Notes: a model not told the origin generated them from the letters alone. A DNA stretch of 64,000 nucleotides from Erythrobacter sp. (GCA_025698865.1 JAILWQ010000001.1:620001-684000), one strand, 5' to 3'; shown: positions 34,626 through 46,989, counted from the first letter of the stretch. Numbers and translations: made by a program.

Positions 34626-36395
34626 TTACTGATTGTTCTGCCGCCCGAGAAAACGCGGGATGTTGAGAGCGGAGCCGCTATCGTCATCATCGTCGTCTTC
34701 GTTTTTCCGCGAAGTCGATCCGCGCGAGAGATTGGCCATCCGTTCGAACAACGTACTGCCCTGCGACGAGCCCGGTCGCTGGGGAACACCGCCAGCCTTC
34801 GCGCCCGCGCCGCCCTTCTCGCTCCTGCCATTGTCGCTCTCGTCGCGATCGGGGAACAGCGGGTGCTTGCGCTGGCGCGATGCGAGCGGGCCGGTCTCGC
34901 GGTCGGAATACTGGTCCGCGCCAAGTTGCAGCTCGTCCTGACTGCCCTGCCGGCGCGACCGATCTTCGCCGCCGCGTCGACTGTCCTCGGCGAAACCGCG
35001 ATCGCGGCCGGCGTCGGAATGCGTGGAATCGTCGGCCGGAGGCGTCATGGCGCCGTCGTCCAGCTCGCGGTCGAACCGCTCGGTGTGCTCGTTGCGCAGC
35101 CCGGCCAGGGGATCGACGATATCGTCGACGTCCTCGAAATCATCCTCGTCCTCGCTCTCGTCGCGAGAAAATGCGGACGGCCGGCGCGTTTCGCTCTCGT
35201 CACGGGCGGCGGCGTAACCCACGGGGGCGACATCCTCCTCGCCGAGCTGGATCGCGTCGTCCGCCTCGACGCCATCGCCGCGCGGCGACGGATCGGCCGA
35301 GAGGCCCTCGTTCAGTTCGAAGGGCGCATCCTCGACCTCGTTCTCGCGCGGGAGATCGAAGGTCGGGCGCTTGGGCGGCCGTGCCTCGGAGCGCGGGAAG
35401 GCGTTCTGGGGAATGATCGCGGGCTCGCCGCTGGTATCGATCCCGGTGGCGACCACCGAGACGCGGATCTTGCCGTCGAGATCGGGATTGAACGCCGAGC
35501 CCCAGATGATGTTGGCGTCCTCGTCCACCAGCTCACGGATATGGTTCGCCGCCTCGTCGACTTCGAGCAGCTTCATGTCCTCGCCGCCGATGATCGAGAT
35601 GATGACGCCCTTGGCGCCGGCCATGCTGACGCCGTCGAGCAGCGGATTGGCGATGGCGCGTTCCGCCGCTTCGAGCGCGCGGTTTTCGCCTTCGCCCTCG
35701 CCGGTGCCCATCATCGCCTTGCCCATCTCGCTCATCACCGAACGCACGTCGGCGAAGTCGAGGTTGATGAGGCCCGGCATCACCATCAGGTCGGTGATCG
35801 AGCGGACGCCCTGCTGCAGCACCTCGTCGGCGAGTATGAAGGCTTCCTTGAAGGTCGTCTCCGCCTTGGCCACCAGGAACAGGTTCTGGTTCGGAATGAC
35901 GATCAGCGTGTCGACGTGCTTCTGCAGCTCCTCGATCCCCGCCTCGGCCGCGCGCATCCGGCGCGTGCCTTCGAACAGGAACGGCTTGGTCACGACGCCG
36001 ACGGTCAGCACGCCCTTCTTGCGCGCCGCCTCGGCTATCACCGGCGCGGCGCCGGTGCCCGTGCCGCCGCCCATGCCGGCGGCGATGAAGCACATGTTCA
36101 CGCCTTCCAGCGCGTGCTCGATCTCCTCGACCGTCTCTTCCGCGGCGGCCTTGCCCACTTCGGGCCGTGCGCCCGCACCGAGACCGCCGGTGATGTCGGG
36201 GCCGAGCTGGATGCGGCGTTCGGCCGAAGCGTTGGTCAGCGCCTGCGCGTCGGTGTTGGCGACGATGAAGTCGACGCCCTCGATCTGCGCTTCCATCATG
36301 TTGGCGATGGCGTTACCTCCCGCGCCGCCCACGCCGATCACGGTAATCTTGGGACGCAGTTCGTCAGAGGAGGCCGGTCCGATATTGATGCTCAT
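34626..36395 (-). CDS. ftsZ: Cell division GTPase FtsZ with long acidic linker
   Basis: Polymerises into the Z ring. It is 589 residues from the ATG at 36395, against about 380 in E. coli. The GTPase core (about 10-320) has GGGTGTG at 109-115 and [10 protein letters not shown] in the activation domain. The extra length is a disordered, Asp/Glu/Arg-rich linker of about 250 residues containing [17 protein letters not shown] and a run of six Asp. It ends in the conserved FtsA/ZipA-binding peptide IPRFLGRQ. Upstream of the ATG is the only sizeable gap in the cluster (161 bases), with two GANTC sites. Confidence 0.98.
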   Translation of the reverse strand: MSINIGPASSDELRPKITVIGVGGAGGNAIANMMEAQIEGVDFIVANTDAQALTNASAERRIQLGPDITGGLGAGARPEVGKAAAEETVEEIEHALEGVNMCFIAAGMGGGTGTGAAPVIAEAARKKGVLTVGVVTKPFLFEGTRRMRAAEAGIEELQKHVDTLIVIPNQNLFLVAKAETTFKEAFILADEVLQQGVRSITDLMVMPGLINLDFADVRSVMSEMGKAMMGTGEGEGENRALEAAERAIANPLLDGVSMAGAKGVIISIIGGEDMKLLEVDEAANHIRELVDEDANIIWGSAFNPDLDGKIRVSVVATGIDTSGEPAIIPQNAFPRSEARPPKRPTFDLPRENEVEDAPFELNEGLSADPSPRGDGVEADDAIQLGEEDVAPVGYAAARDESETRRPSAFSRDESEDEDDFEDVDDIVDPLAGLRNEHTERFDRELDDGAMTPPADDSTHSDAGRDRGFAEDSRRGGEDRSRRQGSQDELQLGADQYSDRETGPLASRQRKHPLFPDRDESDNGRSEKGGAGAKAGGVPQRPGSSQGSTLFERMANLSRGSTSRKNEDDDDDDSGSALNIPRFLGRQNNQ

Positions 36396-36396
36396 G

Positions 36397-36488
36397 GAAT
36401 CACTGTCCCCCGATGGAGCTGGTATTGAAACTGGAATGAGAAATTGGTCGCACGAATGCCATCGTGGCGTTCTGCCACAAACCGAATC
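36397..36488 (-). promoter_or_regulatory. GANTC sites in the ftsZ upstream region
   Basis: Two GAATC/GATTC sites lie in the 161-base gap between ftsA and ftsZ: 36397-36401, two bases before the ATG, and 36484-36488. In Caulobacter, CcrM methylates GANTC and GcrA senses it to time ftsZ transcription. A short hairpin (GTGGC/GCCAC around loop AGAAC) lies between the sites. I could not identify a convincing -35/-10 pair here. Confidence 0.35.
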
Positions 36489-36556
36489 GCGCTGGCAAAG
36501 ACCTTTTTGCCTTATCCACAAAGGGCTGGCCGCACTCTAGCACGTCGCCCGACCGT

Positions 36557-37837
36557 TCAGAAATACTGCCGAACCGCGCGCATGACGCGGGCGATGATCG
36601 CCCCGGTGCCGTATCCGTGGCTTTCGGGGGCGCTCGGACCGACCGAGCGAATGTCCACCGGATCGTCTGCTGCATACAGGCACAGGCCCGCCAGCGTCGC
36701 GAAACCGGGGGTGGCGTGCGCCTCGGGCAGGCCCGACAGGTCCGCCGCCTTGCCGATCCGCACCGGCCGGCCGAGCGCGACCTGCATGTAGTCGGCGATG
36801 CCGTGAAGCTCCGCCCCGCCGCCGGTCAGCACGACCTGACCCGATTGCGGCCCGCCGAAACCCATTGCCTTCAGCGCCTTGCCGACCTCGCTCGACAGGT
36901 AGGAAAGCCGGTCGGTGACCACGCCTACCAGTTCGGCGCGCGGGATGCGGTTGTGCTCGTCGGCACCCCGCGCCAGCCGCCCGTCGGGCGTCTCGCCGGG
37001 GCCGTGCACGGGGATCATCTCGCGCCGGTCGCTGGGGGCGGCGATCGCCGAACCGGAGACGCATTTCAGCCGTTCCGCCTGGCCCCGCCGGATGCCGAGC
37101 GTGGAGGCGATCGCATCGGTGATGTCGTTCGATCCGATCGGGATCGATTTCAGCCCCAGCAGCATGTTGGCGGCGAAGACCGAGGCGTTGGTGACCTCCG
37201 CACCAATCTCGACCAGCGCGACGCCCAGTTCGCGCTCCTCGCGGCTGAGGCAGGCATAGGCGCTGGCGAGCGGGCTCGCGACCACCGCCTCGACATCGAG
37301 ATGGGCGCCCTGCACCGCCTCGATCAGATTGCGCACCGGCGCGCCATCGGCCAGCGTCACGTGGATGTCGACGCCCAGCGCCTCGGCATGGAGGCCCTTG
37401 GGATCGGCTACCCCATGCGCGCCGTCGAGCGTGTAGTGCGCCGGCTGCGCGTGGAGGACCATGCGCCCGTCTGGCTGTATGTGATCGCGCGCGGCGTAGA
37501 GGAGATGCTCGATATCGGCCTCCTCGATCCGCCGCCCGCCGATCGCGATCTCGACGCTGGCGAGCTTGCTGGCGAGACCCGCGCCCGAGCAGCCGAGCCA
37601 GACGCTGGAAACCGACGTCCCCGCCTCGCGCTCGGCCTTCTCGACCACCTGCCGGATCGCATGGCTCGCGGCGCGCATGTCGGTGATGTAGCCGCGCTTG
37701 ACGCCCTCGCTCATGCGGTGCGCCGAGCCGAGCACGCGCATCGCGCCGGTATCGTCCTGCCCGACGATCATCGCCGACACCCGGAACGAGCCGATATTGA
37801 CCGCTCCAAAGACGCGCAGGATGCGGGTGTCGCCCAT
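36557..37837 (-). CDS. ftsA: Cell division protein FtsA
   Basis: Actin-like ATPase that ties FtsZ to the membrane and recruits later divisome proteins. It is 426 residues. The N-terminal GAVNIGSFRVSAMIV holds the phosphate-1 loop. The 1C subdomain region includes GVDIHVTLADGAPVRNLIEAV. LVEIGAEVTNASVF is phosphate-2, and VVLTGGGAELHGI is the adenosine motif. A C-terminal amphipathic-looking tail (ARVMRAVRQYF) would be the membrane anchor. The ATG overlaps the ftsQ stop (TGATG). Confidence 0.96.
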   Translation of the reverse strand: MGDTRILRVFGAVNIGSFRVSAMIVGQDDTGAMRVLGSAHRMSEGVKRGYITDMRAASHAIRQVVEKAEREAGTSVSSVWLGCSGAGLASKLASVEIAIGGRRIEEADIEHLLYAARDHIQPDGRMVLHAQPAHYTLDGAHGVADPKGLHAEALGVDIHVTLADGAPVRNLIEAVQGAHLDVEAVVASPLASAYACLSREERELGVALVEIGAEVTNASVFAANMLLGLKSIPIGSNDITDAIASTLGIRRGQAERLKCVSGSAIAAPSDRREMIPVHGPGETPDGRLARGADEHNRIPRAELVGVVTDRLSYLSSEVGKALKAMGFGGPQSGQVVLTGGGAELHGIADYMQVALGRPVRIGKAADLSGLPEAHATPGFATLAGLCLYAADDPVDIRSVGPSAPESHGYGTGAIIARVMRAVRQYF

Positions 37838-38748
37838 CAGGGGTTCGCGGACGTGGCGGAGGCGAGCGCGCTCTGGTTGCACGGCCCTCCGCTGCAACGG
37901 AACGCCGCCTGCCCCGGCACCCGCATGTCGACCGCCACCACCTTGCCGCCGAGCAGGCGATGCATTCCGTCGAGCTTGGCGAAACGCACCAGCGCGGCGG
38001 AGGAATTCTCTTCCGGCAGGGCGAGCATCTGTCCGGTCTTGAAGGTTAGGTTCCATCGGCGATTGCCGACCCACTCGGCCTCGGCCACCTGCGGCTTGAG
38101 CGCGGGCGCGGCATCGAGCAGGCCGTCGAGTTCGGCCACCTGCTTGCGCGCGCCCGGTCCGCTGATCAGCAGCTTGCCCCTGGCATTCGCGGCGGAAACC
38201 GGCTCGAGCTCGTGCCCGGTCGCGTCGACCAGCATCAGCCGGTCGGGCCTGGCAAGAACGGCATGCTCCTTGCGCTCGACGATATCGATGATCAGCGTGT
38301 CGGGGAGCTGGCGCGAGACGCGGGCATCGCGGACCCAGCTGAGGTCCAGCAGGCGCGCGCGCAGCGCTTCCAGATCGACCAGCGCCATCGGCCGCTCGCG
38401 CTCGGCCAGCGCGCGTTCGTAGACCTGCAACTCGTTCATCCGCTCGACGCCGGTGACCTTCACCCGGCGAACTTCGAAGCCCGCTTCGGCCGCGGAATGC
38501 GCCATCCGTTCATGCGCCAGCGCGGGCAGCCCGGCAAGGCTGGCGACGAACCACGCCGCGGCCAGCGCCGCGCCGATGATCAGGAACAGGAAAATGCGGT
38601 GCAACTGCTCGTCGGTGAAAGGCAGCGTCGCCAGAAAGCGGTCGAACGCGGATGCGGTGTGCTTGCGCGCGGCCCGCGCCTTCTGGTTGCGGCTGCGCGT
38701 GGCGGCGGAGCGGCGCACGCCAGGGGCGGAGCGCTTGACCTTAGCCAT
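37837..38748 (-). CDS. ftsQ: Cell division protein FtsQ
   Basis: Bitopic divisome scaffold. It is 303 residues from the ATG at 38748, chosen for its ggagg ribosome-binding site and the basic MAKVKRS start. The cytoplasmic N-terminus is strongly basic (about 1-50). One transmembrane helix (about 65-90, FLFLIIGAALAAAWFVASL) is followed by a POTRA domain (VRRVKVTGVERMNELQVYERAL) and the beta domain to the end. The start lies eight bases inside ddlB; the stop overlaps ftsA. Confidence 0.93.
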   Translation of the reverse strand: MAKVKRSAPGVRRSAATRSRNQKARAARKHTASAFDRFLATLPFTDEQLHRIFLFLIIGAALAAAWFVASLAGLPALAHERMAHSAAEAGFEVRRVKVTGVERMNELQVYERALAERERPMALVDLEALRARLLDLSWVRDARVSRQLPDTLIIDIVERKEHAVLARPDRLMLVDATGHELEPVSAANARGKLLISGPGARKQVAELDGLLDAAPALKPQVAEAEWVGNRRWNLTFKTGQMLALPEENSSAALVRFAKLDGMHRLLGGKVVAVDMRVPGQAAFRCSGGPCNQSALASATSANP

Positions 38749-39733
38749 CGCGAGCCTCCAGCTGCGCCTTTGATCGGGCATGGTCGCGCAGGGCGGCGGC
38801 AATGATCATCTCGACCAGCGCGCCGTATTCCATCCCGCCGGCCCGCGCCTGCTCGGGCACGAGGCTGAGCGGGGTCATGCCCGGCTGCGTGTTCGTCTCG
38901 AGCACGAACAGCCCCTCTTCCCCGCGTTCGTCATCCCAGCGGAAATCGGTCCGGCTGGTGCCCTTGCAGCCGAGGACAGTGTGGGCCTTCAGCGCGTATT
39001 CGAGGCACAGGTCGCGGATGCGGTCGGGAATATCCGCCGGGCAGACATGCGTCGTGCGCCCCTCGGTGTATTTGTGCTCGAAATCGTAGAACCCGCTCTC
39101 GATGACGAGTTCGGTGACCATCAGGGCGCGGGCACCTTCCGCTCCGTCGATCACCGCCGTGGTGAGTTCGCGCCCGCGGATGAAGGGTTCGGCGAGCAGT
39201 TCCTCGAAATCCTGCCATGGCCCGGCGGAGGCGCGGGCGATGGGATTGCCGTAATTGCTCTCGTCGGTGACGATGGCGACGCCGACCGAGCTGCCCTCGT
39301 TGACCGGCTTCACCACATAAGGGCGGGGCAGCGGGTCCTTCTCGAACAGTTCGGCCGAGCGGACGATGCGCCCGCCGGGCATGGGAATGCCGGCAGGGAC
39401 GAGCGCCTGCTTGGTCAGCTGCTTGTCGATCGCGATGACCGAGGTCGCGAGGCCGGAATGGGTGTAGGGCACGCCCATCAGGTTCAGCATCCCTTGCACG
39501 CTGCCATCCTCGCCCGGCACGCCGTGAAGCGCGTTGAAGACGACATCGGGCGCGGCCTCGGCGATGCGCGCGGCGACCTGCCGGTCCATGTCGATCCGGG
39601 TCACGCGATGGCCGCGCTCCTCCAGCGCATCGGCGACGCCGTTGCCGCTCATCAACGAGACCTCGCGCTCGTTCGCCCAGCCGCCCATCAGCACGGCGAC
39701 GTGGAGCTTGCGGTCGAGAATTGCAGTCGTCAT
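38741..39733 (-). CDS. ddlB: D-alanine--D-alanine ligase
   Basis: Makes the D-Ala-D-Ala dipeptide that MurF adds to the precursor. It is 330 residues. The ATP-grasp features are visible: VLMGGWANEREVSLMSGNGV at the N-terminus (its Glu-Ser-like catalytic residues), HGVPGEDGSVQGML, YVVKPVNEGSSVGV and ETNTQPGMT with metal-binding acidic residues. It starts one base after the murB stop and overlaps ftsQ by eight bases. Confidence 0.97.
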   Translation of the reverse strand: MTTAILDRKLHVAVLMGGWANEREVSLMSGNGVADALEERGHRVTRIDMDRQVAARIAEAAPDVVFNALHGVPGEDGSVQGMLNLMGVPYTHSGLATSVIAIDKQLTKQALVPAGIPMPGGRIVRSAELFEKDPLPRPYVVKPVNEGSSVGVAIVTDESNYGNPIARASAGPWQDFEELLAEPFIRGRELTTAVIDGAEGARALMVTELVIESGFYDFEHKYTEGRTTHVCPADIPDRIRDLCLEYALKAHTVLGCKGTSRTDFRWDDERGEEGLFVLETNTQPGMTPLSLVPEQARAGGMEYGALVEMIIAAALRDHARSKAQLEARDG

Positions 39734-39734
39734 G

Positions 39735-40711
39735 TCAGGCCCGTCCCACGCGCTGGATTTCCCACTCGAGCGCGATGCCCGTCTCGGCATAGACGCGGCG
39801 GCGGACTTGCTCCCCCAGCGCCTCGATATCGTGGCTGGTCGCCGTTCCGGTGTTGATGAGAAAGTTGGCGTGCTTCTCGCTGACCTGCGCCCCGCCCAGC
39901 TCCAGCCCGCGGCATCCGGCGGCATCGACCAGCTGCCAGGCCTTTTCGCCGGGCGGGTTCTTGAAGGTGGAACCGCCCGTCTTGGTTCTGAGCGGCTGCG
40001 AGGCTTCGCGCGCTTCGGCGATGCGATCCATCTCGGCGCCGATCGCCTGCGGATCGCCCGGCTCGCCCCGGAAACGCGCGCCGATCACCACCGCGCCGGG
40101 CGGCAGTTCGGAATGGCGATAGCTGTAGCGCAGCTCGCGACTGGTGAGGCGCATCAGATTGCCGTCGGTCATCACCACGTCGCAATCGATCAGCACGTCC
40201 GCCACCTCGCGGCCATAGGCGCCGCCGTTCATCCGCACGAAGCCGCCCACCGTCCCGGGAATCCCGCGCAGGAATTCGAGCCCGGCGACCCCTGCATCGC
40301 GCGCCGTGCTGGCGACGAGAATCCCGTGCGCACCCGCGCCGCATTCCACGATGTAATCCTCGCGCACCGCGACATCGGCGAAGGCCTTGCCGAGCTTTAT
40401 GACGACACCGGGAACGCCCCCGTCGCGCACGATCAGGTTGGAGCCGAGGCCCAGCGCCATCACCGGCGTGCCGGGACCAAGCCGCTCGAGGAAATCGATC
40501 AGGTCGGCCCTGTCGGCAGGCTCGAACAGCCAGTCGGCACTGCCGCCGCTCTTGAACCAGACCAGCCTGGCAAGCGGGGCATCGCGGGTGAGCCGCCCAC
40601 GCACGCCGTCTTGCGGCACGAAGCCGGTGGAGCCTGCGCCGACTTCACCACCGAGTTGACTGTCGGGCGCGCTGCCATCGTCGCGGCGGGACCAGTCCGG
40701 GCACGTCATCG

Positions 40712-40715
<4 letters not shown>
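39735..40715 (-). CDS. murB: UDP-N-acetylenolpyruvoylglucosamine reductase
   Basis: Flavoenzyme that reduces UDP-GlcNAc-enolpyruvate to UDP-MurNAc using NADPH. It is 326 residues, type II-like. The FAD region has [13 protein letters not shown] and [23 protein letters not shown]. The catalytic serine region [10 protein letters not shown] and the C-terminal HANFLINTG complete the set. The N-terminus carries about 30 extra hydrophilic residues before the domain. The ATG overlaps the murC stop as ATGA. Confidence 0.97.
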
Positions 40716-42162
<1,447 letters not shown>

Positions 42163-42166
<4 letters not shown>

Positions 42167-43371
42167 TCCGCCCGCTCCCGCGCCGCGCCCTGACCCACGG
42201 CCACGCCTTGGCTGGCGCCGCGCGCATTGTTCGCACCGACGCGGATCACGTCCATCATTTCCGCGCCGCCGAAGCTCTCGACCAGATCCGCAAGGTCCTT
42301 CACGGCATCGGGGCGGCCGCAATTCCACGCGGCGTGGGCCGCCTTGCCCAGCCCCCTGGGATTGTCCGACAGCGCCATGATCTGCTTGGCGAGTTCCTTG
42401 GCGGTGAAGGCGTGCTGACGGATCATCCGTGCCCCGCCCGCCTTCGCGATCTCGCGCGTGTTCGCAGCCTGATGATCGTCGGTCGCGATCGGCAGGGGGA
42501 TCAGGATCGCGGGCCGGCCGACGGCGGTAAGCTCCGCGATGGTCGAGGCGCCCGCGCGGCCGATGAAAAGATGCGCATCGGCAAGGCGCGAGGCCATGTT
42601 CTCGAAATAGGTGCCGAGTTCTGCCGGGATGTCATGGCTGCGATAGCGCTGGCGCACCGCCTCCAGATCCTCGGGCCGGCACTGCTGGGTCACCTGAAGG
42701 CGCTGGCGCAGCGCCGGGGGGAGCATGGCGAGCCCGTCGGGCACCACCTCGCTCAGCACCCGTGCGCCCTGGCTGCCGCCGGTCACGAGAACGCGCAGCA
42801 CGCCGTCCTCGGGCAAGGCGGGGTAATCCTCGTCGCGCAGGGCCAAGACTTCGGCACGGACCGGATTGCCGACCAAGTGAACCTTGCCGCGATGCTTCGG
42901 CTTCAGCCGGTCTATCTCGGGATAGGCGGTGGCGAGCGCCTGGACCCGGCCCGCGAACAGGCGGTTCACGCGGCCCAGCACCGCGTTCTGTTCGTGAAGC
43001 ACGGTCGGGATGCCCCGCCCGGTCGCCGCCAGAACCGCGGGGATCGAGGGGTAGCCGCCGAAGCCGACCACCGCGCTCGGCTCGAAACTGTCGAACAGGC
43101 GCAGCGCCATGCTGCGGCCCTGAAGAACGGCCTTGATCGCGGCGAACCAGCCGAGCGGGTTCTTGGTAAAACGCCCCACCGGCAGGACGTGCGAGGGCAT
43201 GAAGCCCGGCTTGCCGGGAATGGCCTCCCCCCGCGCATCGGTGATCAGCGCGACGTGGTGCCCGCGCCGCTCGAGTTCGGTGGCAAGCGCGAAGGCGGGC
43301 AGCAGGTGCCCGCCCGTGCCGCCCGCGGCGAGGACGTAATGCCGCCCTGCTTTTGTCGGGACACCGCTCAT
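42163..43371 (-). CDS. murG: Lipid II synthase (GlcNAc transferase) MurG
   Basis: Transfers GlcNAc from UDP-GlcNAc to lipid I on the inner leaflet, giving lipid II. It is 402 residues, longer than the usual 355-365 because of a C-terminal extension of about 30 residues ([18 protein letters not shown]...). The N-terminal glycine-rich loop [43 protein letters not shown] and the nucleotide-binding [24 protein letters not shown] are clear. Overlaps ftsW and murC by ATGA at both ends. Confidence 0.98.
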
Positions 43372-44630
43372 GGGAATATCTCCCGCCGCAGCACGGTCTC
43401 GCCCCGCTCGCGCTTTTCCTGCCAGCCGATCAGGTCGGCCAGCCCACGCGTCTCGCGCTTGAGGAAGGGATTGCGCTTGGTGATCGCCAACAGCAGCCCG
43501 ACCGTGAGGCAGGTGGCGATGGTGGACGAGCCGCCATAGCTCACCAGCGGCAGCGTCATCCCCTTGGACGGGAAGAGCTGCAGATTGACGAGAATGTTGA
43601 TGAACGCCTGCCCGCCGAACAGCGCGGCAAGGCCCGCGCCGGCGAGCAGCGCGAACAGGTCGTCCTCGTCGATCAGCTTCATCAGGACACGGGCCACGAT
43701 GGCGAGATAGAACAGGACGACGATCCCGCAAACGATCAGTCCGAATTCTTCCCCGATCACCGAGAAAATGTAGTCGGTATGCGCCTCGGGCAGGTTCATC
43801 TTGCGGATGCCGAGGCCGTAGCCGCTGCCGGTCAGCCCGCCCGCCAGCAGAGTGCGTTCGGCAAGGTCCACTTGGTCGAAGGCGGTGCCGCCGCCCATGA
43901 AGCTGTCGATGCGGTGGCGGGCATTGTCGTAGAGGAAATAGGTCGCGGTCAGCAGCGCCACGCCGCCGCCCGCCAGCATTCCCAGCCGCTTGATCGGCGC
44001 GCCGGCGAGCAAGATCGAAACGAACCAGGTGGCGATCAGCAGGATCGTGCCGCCGAGATTGGGCTGCATCATGATCAGGATCACCGGAATGGCGAGCGCG
44101 ATGCCGGACAGGGCGATCACCGGCAGGTTCGAATCGTGCACCCGCCACGACAGGATCCAGGCCGTGAAGACGGCGAAACCGGGATTGACGAATTCGGACG
44201 GCTGGAACCGCAGGCCGATGGTCAGCCAGCGGCGCGCGCCGTTCACCTCGGTGCCGATGATGGGCACGAGGAACAGACAGAAGGTCATCAGCACGGCGAG
44301 CACGATGCCGAAGCGCCGCGCATTGTCGCGGTCGAGCATGGAGACGCCGACCATGGTGGCGATCCCCACCGCCTGCCAGGCGAGGTGGCGGTAGAAGAAA
44401 TAGAGCGGATCGAGGGTTTCGGCGGTGGTCGAAAGCCGCGCCGCGCTCGCCGGGGATCCGGCCGCGACCGCCACTGCGCCGAAGACCATCAGCACCAGGA
44501 TCAGCGCCAGCAGCGCCCGGTCGACCTCGCGCCACCAGATGCGCAGGCGGGCGGTGCGGGACAGCTTCTGGCTGGGCACATAGGCCGGCCGGCGGCGCTG
44601 GCCGGGGACGTAGGGCTGCATCGTCGTCAT
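43368..44630 (-). CDS. ftsW: Septal SEDS glycosyltransferase FtsW
   Basis: Polytopic peptidoglycan polymerase of the divisome, partner of FtsI. It is 420 residues with about ten transmembrane helices. SEDS markers: GARRWLTIGLRFQPSEFVNPGF, the catalytic-Asp region around FDQVDLAERTLLAGGLTGSG, and LPLVSYGGSSTIA near the end. The N-terminal 40 residues are a basic cytoplasmic tail. A second in-frame ATG nine bases later (44621) is possible, but the first overlaps the murD stop as ATGA and is preferred. Confidence 0.95.
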   Translation of the reverse strand: MTTMQPYVPGQRRRPAYVPSQKLSRTARLRIWWREVDRALLALILVLMVFGAVAVAAGSPASAARLSTTAETLDPLYFFYRHLAWQAVGIATMVGVSMLDRDNARRFGIVLAVLMTFCLFLVPIIGTEVNGARRWLTIGLRFQPSEFVNPGFAVFTAWILSWRVHDSNLPVIALSGIALAIPVILIMMQPNLGGTILLIATWFVSILLAGAPIKRLGMLAGGGVALLTATYFLYDNARHRIDSFMGGGTAFDQVDLAERTLLAGGLTGSGYGLGIRKMNLPEAHTDYIFSVIGEEFGLIVCGIVVLFYLAIVARVLMKLIDEDDLFALLAGAGLAALFGGQAFINILVNLQLFPSKGMTLPLVSYGGSSTIATCLTVGLLLAITKRNPFLKRETRGLADLIGWQEKRERGETVLRREIFP

Positions 44631-45910
44631 GCGGCGAGTTCCTTGACGGCCTTGCGGAAAACCTCGCCCCGCTCCTCGAAATCGCGGAACTGGTCGAAGC
44701 TGGCGCAGGCCGGACTGAGGAGGACGGTGTCGCCCGGCATGGCCGAATTCGCCGCGCTGGCAACGGCCTGCTCCAACGTAACGGCGCGTTTGGTCGGCAC
44801 GCGGCTCCGAAGCAGCCTTGCGAAGTCTTCGCCCGACTGGCCGATCGTGTAGGCCGCCTTCACCTGACCCAGATGCGCTTCGCATTCGCCGAGGCCCGGC
44901 TCCTTGGCGAGCCCGCCGACGATCCAGTGCACGTTATCGAACGCTGCCAGTGCGGGGGCAGAGGCGGCGGTGTTGGTGCCCTTGCTGTCGTTGATGTACG
45001 CCACGCCGGAGATCTCGGCGACGCGCTCCATGCGGTGCGGGAGGCCGGGGTAGGTGCGGAGGGCTTGAGCAATCTGATCGGCCGTCAATCCGAGGTGCTG
45101 GCAAACGGCCGAAGCCGCAGCCGCGTTCTGGAGATTGTGAGGCCCCTGAAGGGTGGGCCATCCGGATTGATCGCCCGGCGGAATGTCGTCGATGAACTGG
45201 ATCAGCGGATCCTCCGCGCTCTCCAGCACGGCTTCGTCGGCTTCCGCGCGGTAATCGACCACTGCAAATTGCTTCGGCGACTGCATCTCGAACAGCCGCG
45301 CCTTGCTCGCGGCATAGGCCTCGAAGCTCTCGTACCGATCCAGATGGTCCGGCGTCACGTTCAGCAGCACCGCCACGTCGCAATCGAGCGAATAGGTAAG
45401 GTCGATCTGGTAGCTCGACAGCTCCAGCACATAGACCCCGCCTTCCGGTAGCGGCGCCTGCCCGAGGATCGGCAGCCCGATATTGCCGCCCATCGTGGTC
45501 GGCACTCCCGCCTCTTTCAGGATGTGGTGGACCAGCGCGGTCGTCGTGCTCTTGCCGTTTGTGCCGGTGATGCCGACGACCTTGTGCGGCGGCAGATATT
45601 CGCGGGCCTGCGCGAACAGCTCGATATCGCCGATCACGGGCACGCCGAAACTGTCGGCATGGGCTTTGATCGGATGGGTGTTGAGCGGCACGCCGGGGCT
45701 GACCACGACGCCCGCATAGCCGGTGAGGTCCGCCTCCAGTGGATCGGCCAAGACCGCGCGTCCCGCGAAGGCCTCGCGCGCTTCCGCTTTCACGTCCCAC
45801 GCCAGCACCTCGGCCCCGGCCGCCAGCAGCGCTTCGACCGTCGCCCGGCCCGAACGCGCCAGGCCGAGCACCGCGAAACGCTGGCCCTTCCAGGCTGGCG
45901 AGACGATCAC
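44627..45910 (-). CDS. murD: UDP-N-acetylmuramoylalanine--D-glutamate ligase
   Basis: Adds D-glutamate to UDP-MurNAc-L-Ala. It is 427 residues from a GTG that overlaps the mraY stop as GTGA. Markers are [18 protein letters not shown], the P-loop [45 protein letters not shown], and [13 protein letters not shown] in the C-terminal domain. No truncation or missing catalytic residue is evident. Confidence 0.97.
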   Translation of the reverse strand: MIVSPAWKGQRFAVLGLARSGRATVEALLAAGAEVLAWDVKAEAREAFAGRAVLADPLEADLTGYAGVVVSPGVPLNTHPIKAHADSFGVPVIGDIELFAQAREYLPPHKVVGITGTNGKSTTTALVHHILKEAGVPTTMGGNIGLPILGQAPLPEGGVYVLELSSYQIDLTYSLDCDVAVLLNVTPDHLDRYESFEAYAASKARLFEMQSPKQFAVVDYRAEADEAVLESAEDPLIQFIDDIPPGDQSGWPTLQGPHNLQNAAAASAVCQHLGLTADQIAQALRTYPGLPHRMERVAEISGVAYINDSKGTNTAASAPALAAFDNVHWIVGGLAKEPGLGECEAHLGQVKAAYTIGQSGEDFARLLRSRVPTKRAVTLEQAVASAANSAMPGDTVLLSPACASFDQFRDFEERGEVFRKAVKELAA

Positions 45911-46977
45911 CGCAGCTTCAACGTCGACAGGCCGATCAGCGCGAGCACGATGGCGACGATCCAGAAGCGGATCACGACCTTGCTCTCGCTCCAGCCCAGC
46001 TGTTCGAAATGGTGATGGATCGGCGCCATGCGGAAGACGCGCTTGCCCGTCCGCTTGAACCAGAAGACCTGAATGATGACGCTCAGCGCCTCGAACACGA
46101 ACAACCCGCCGACCACCGCCAGCACGACCTCGTGATGCGTCGCCACCGCGATCGCGCCCAGTGCGCCGCCCAGCGCCAGCGATCCGGTGTCGCCCATGAA
46201 GACTGCCGCCGGGGGCGCGTTGAACCACAGGAAGGCGAGCCCCGCCCCCATGATGCAGGCGCACAGGATCGCCATCTCGCCCGCGCCCGGCACGTGCGGA
46301 ATGCCGAGATAGGCGGAATAGTCGACGCGCCCGACCAGATAGGCGATGATCGCGAAGGTACCGGCGGCGATGATGACCGGCATGGTCGCAAGTCCGTCGA
46401 GCCCGTCGGTGAGGTTTACCGCATTGCCCGCGCCCACGATCACGAAGGCGGCGAAGATGTAATAGGCCCAGCCCAGTTCGAAGCCGAGATTGTTGAAAAA
46501 CGGCACGTAGAGGAACGTGTTGATCTGGCTGACAATGATCCAGCTGGCGATCCCGGCGACAAGGAATTCTAGCCCCAGCCGCACCTTGCCGGACACGCCC
46601 TTGTGGCTCGACTTCGTGACCTTGTCGTAATCGTCGAGGAAGCCGATCAGCCCGAACCCTCCCGTCACCGCGAGGCAGGCCCAGACGAAGGGATTGGACA
46701 GGTCCATCCACAAGAGCAGCGAGCAGAACATCGCCACCAGGATCATCAGCCCGCCCATGGTCGGCGTGCCGACCTTGGCCTGATGCGATTGCGGCCCGTC
46801 AGCGCGGATCGGCTGGCCCTTGCCCTGCCGTACGCGGAGCATGAGGATGAATTTCGGTCCGATCACGAGGCCGATCAGCAATGCCGTCAGCAGTGCCGCG
46901 CCGGTGCGCGCGGTCTGGTAGCGGACGAGATTGAAGATCCCTTCGAATTCGAACCATTGAGCGAGGAGATAGAGCAT
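45907..46977 (-). CDS. mraY: Phospho-MurNAc-pentapeptide transferase MraY
   Basis: Integral membrane enzyme that transfers phospho-MurNAc-pentapeptide to undecaprenyl phosphate, making lipid I. It is 356 residues with about ten helices. The family signature [15 protein letters not shown], the aspartate-rich [15 protein letters not shown], and [10 protein letters not shown] are all present, with catalytic Asp and the HHHFE loop at [10 protein letters not shown]. It starts 12 bases after the murF stop, one of the few non-overlapping junctions in the cluster. Confidence 0.98.
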   Translation of the reverse strand: MLYLLAQWFEFEGIFNLVRYQTARTGAALLTALLIGLVIGPKFILMLRVRQGKGQPIRADGPQSHQAKVGTPTMGGLMILVAMFCSLLLWMDLSNPFVWACLAVTGGFGLIGFLDDYDKVTKSSHKGVSGKVRLGLEFLVAGIASWIIVSQINTFLYVPFFNNLGFELGWAYYIFAAFVIVGAGNAVNLTDGLDGLATMPVIIAAGTFAIIAYLVGRVDYSAYLGIPHVPGAGEMAILCACIMGAGLAFLWFNAPPAAVFMGDTGSLALGGALGAIAVATHHEVVLAVVGGLFVFEALSVIIQVFWFKRTGKRVFRMAPIHHHFEQLGWSESKVVIRFWIVAIVLALIGLSTLKLR

Positions 46978-46989
46978 CGGTGCCTGTCG

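Noticed and set aside
32526-36428. A 1300-codon open frame on the plus strand opposite the SPOR gene and ftsZ
   Set aside because: Antisense shadow of GC-rich coding DNA; low-complexity Arg/Gly/Leu composition and no recognisable motif.
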